Origin: CBFGTJ01 sp965651815
GTDB lineage: Bacteria > Actinomycetota > Acidimicrobiia > Acidimicrobiales > Microtrichaceae
Assembly (NCBI GenBank): GCA_965651815.1
Contig: CBFGTJ010000028.1
Coordinates: 1 to 22,754 of the forward strand
Reading direction: 5' to 3'
Length of the DNA stretch: 22,754 nt
The position numbers and the translations under genes were made by a program. Of the stretch, positions 22,392 to 22,754 are shown in pieces; position 1 is the stretch's first letter; the number at the start of each line of letters is the position of its first letter. The notes under the pieces are model-generated. The model saw nothing but the letters and a program-made list of their open reading frames with translations, ran no database searches and was not told the origin of the DNA.

Positions 22392-22754
22392 TCAGCTGGT
22401 CGCTCCCCGCTTGCGGGTCACGAGTGCGATCGTCGCGCCGAGCACGACCAGGGTGATGCCCGCCACGGTCAGCGGCACCGAGGGTGCGCCGGTGCGGGGC
22501 AGGGTCCCGGTCCCGCCGGCGGCGGCCGCACGGGCGTCGTCGTCGACGATGCTCGTGTTCACGACCACCGCGCCACGGACCTCGCCCGGGGGCAGCTCGT
22601 CGTCGTCGTCGACCTCCGTCGTGTCGTCGACCTCCGTCGTGTCGTCGGTCTCCTCGTCGTCGGTCTCGTCATCGTCCTCGGGGGTCGAGTCGTCCGGGAC
22701 CGAGTCGTCCGGCGTGGTGTCGTCGGGGACCGAGCTGGACGGGGTGGTGTCGTC
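22392..22754 (-). CDS. LPXTG sortase-anchored acidic surface protein, 5' end cut by window edge
   Basis: The last 120 codons are visible. An Asp/Thr/Pro/Ser/Glu-rich stalk (DDTTPSSSVPDDTTPDDSVP, then ETDDEETDDTTEVDDTTEVD) precedes a short Val-rich stretch (RGAVVVNTSIVDDD). A canonical cell-wall sorting signal ends the protein: LPRTG, a hydrophobic segment (VPLTVAGITLVVLGATIALV) and the basic tail TRKRGATS. Sortase would cleave between T and G and join the protein to peptidoglycan. The acidic, repetitive stalk resembles adhesin or biofilm-matrix spacers. The N-terminus and its signal peptide lie outside, so the processing class cannot be seen. Transcription runs into the PilZ/signal-peptidase gene 32 bp downstream. 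No sortase gene is in the window. Confidence 0.85.
   Translation of the reverse strand, partial: DDTTPSSSVPDDTTPDDSVPDDSTPEDDDETDDEETDDTTEVDDTTEVDDDDELPPGEVRGAVVVNTSIVDDDARAAAAGGTGTLPRTGAPSVPLTVAGITLVVLGATIALVTRKRGATS
22611..22646 (-). repeat. 18-bp tandem repeat in the LPXTG stalk
   Basis: The plus-strand 18-mer GACCTCCGTCGTGTCGTC occurs in two exact contiguous copies (22611-22628, 22629-22646), encoding DDTTEV twice. Looser related repeats (GGGGTGGTGTCGTC-like) continue to the window edge. Such in-frame repeats usually vary in number among strains. Confidence 0.85.

Overview
The window is about 22.7 kb of very GC-rich DNA. It has many GTG and TTG starts, frequent 4-nt stop/start overlaps, a DUF3618/holin-like gene set, F420/FMN split-barrel proteins and an LPXTG surface protein. 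Together these point to an actinomycete-type bacterium (Actinomycetota). I cannot fix the class; Acidimicrobiia-like lineages are plausible but unproven. I see no rRNA, tRNA, CRISPR array, transposase or phage module. The window looks chromosomal, and both end genes are cut by the window edge.

Layout. (1) 1-6774: a biotin block. bioF-bioD run leftward and continue into a beta-phosphoglucomutase-like HAD enzyme and a GH65 disaccharide phosphorylase/hydrolase. bioB runs rightward from a short divergent promoter that holds a 26-bp interrupted palindrome. bioA runs leftward into bioB, and the two coding regions overlap antisense by 82 bp. bioF, A, D and B cover the step from pimeloyl-thioester to biotin; no pimelate-making gene is seen. 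(2) 6888-8776: an LLM-type flavin/F420 oxidoreductase coupled by a 1-nt overlap to a stand-alone LigD polymerase/primase domain. (3) 8795-10071: an MscS channel coupled to a small single-pass protein with a Thr/Pro-rich tail, facing a membrane-anchored GGDEF diguanylate cyclase (10185-11216). (4) 11308-13845: a split-barrel oxidoreductase, a 50-bp near-perfect palindrome, then a three-gene envelope/stress operon (LEA-like protein, holin-like membrane protein, DUF3618 protein). A sequence resembling a SigF/SigB general-stress promoter precedes it, and a 14-bp hairpin ends it. (5) 14001-17858: a 1285-residue receptor phosphatase (CHASE-like sensor, four GAF domains, SpoIIE/PP2C). This architecture commonly controls partner-switching sigma regulation. 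(6) 20091-17855, leftward: a conserved hypothetical, a split-barrel protein and ribonuclease Z. (7) 22754-20149, leftward: the C-terminus of an acidic LPXTG protein, followed by an unusual 736-residue membrane fusion.

The most interesting object is that fusion. It has a BcsA-like membrane/glycosyltransferase scaffold that seems to lack the catalytic motifs, then a PilZ-like c-di-GMP-binding domain with both signature motifs, then a Ser/His (SipW/Sec11-type) signal peptidase. Directly upstream is a gene for a sortase-anchored protein. A reasonable hypothesis is a c-di-GMP-gated signal peptidase dedicated to a surface adhesin or matrix protein. The window also encodes a diguanylate cyclase and a stress-signalling phosphatase, but any link among them is inference.
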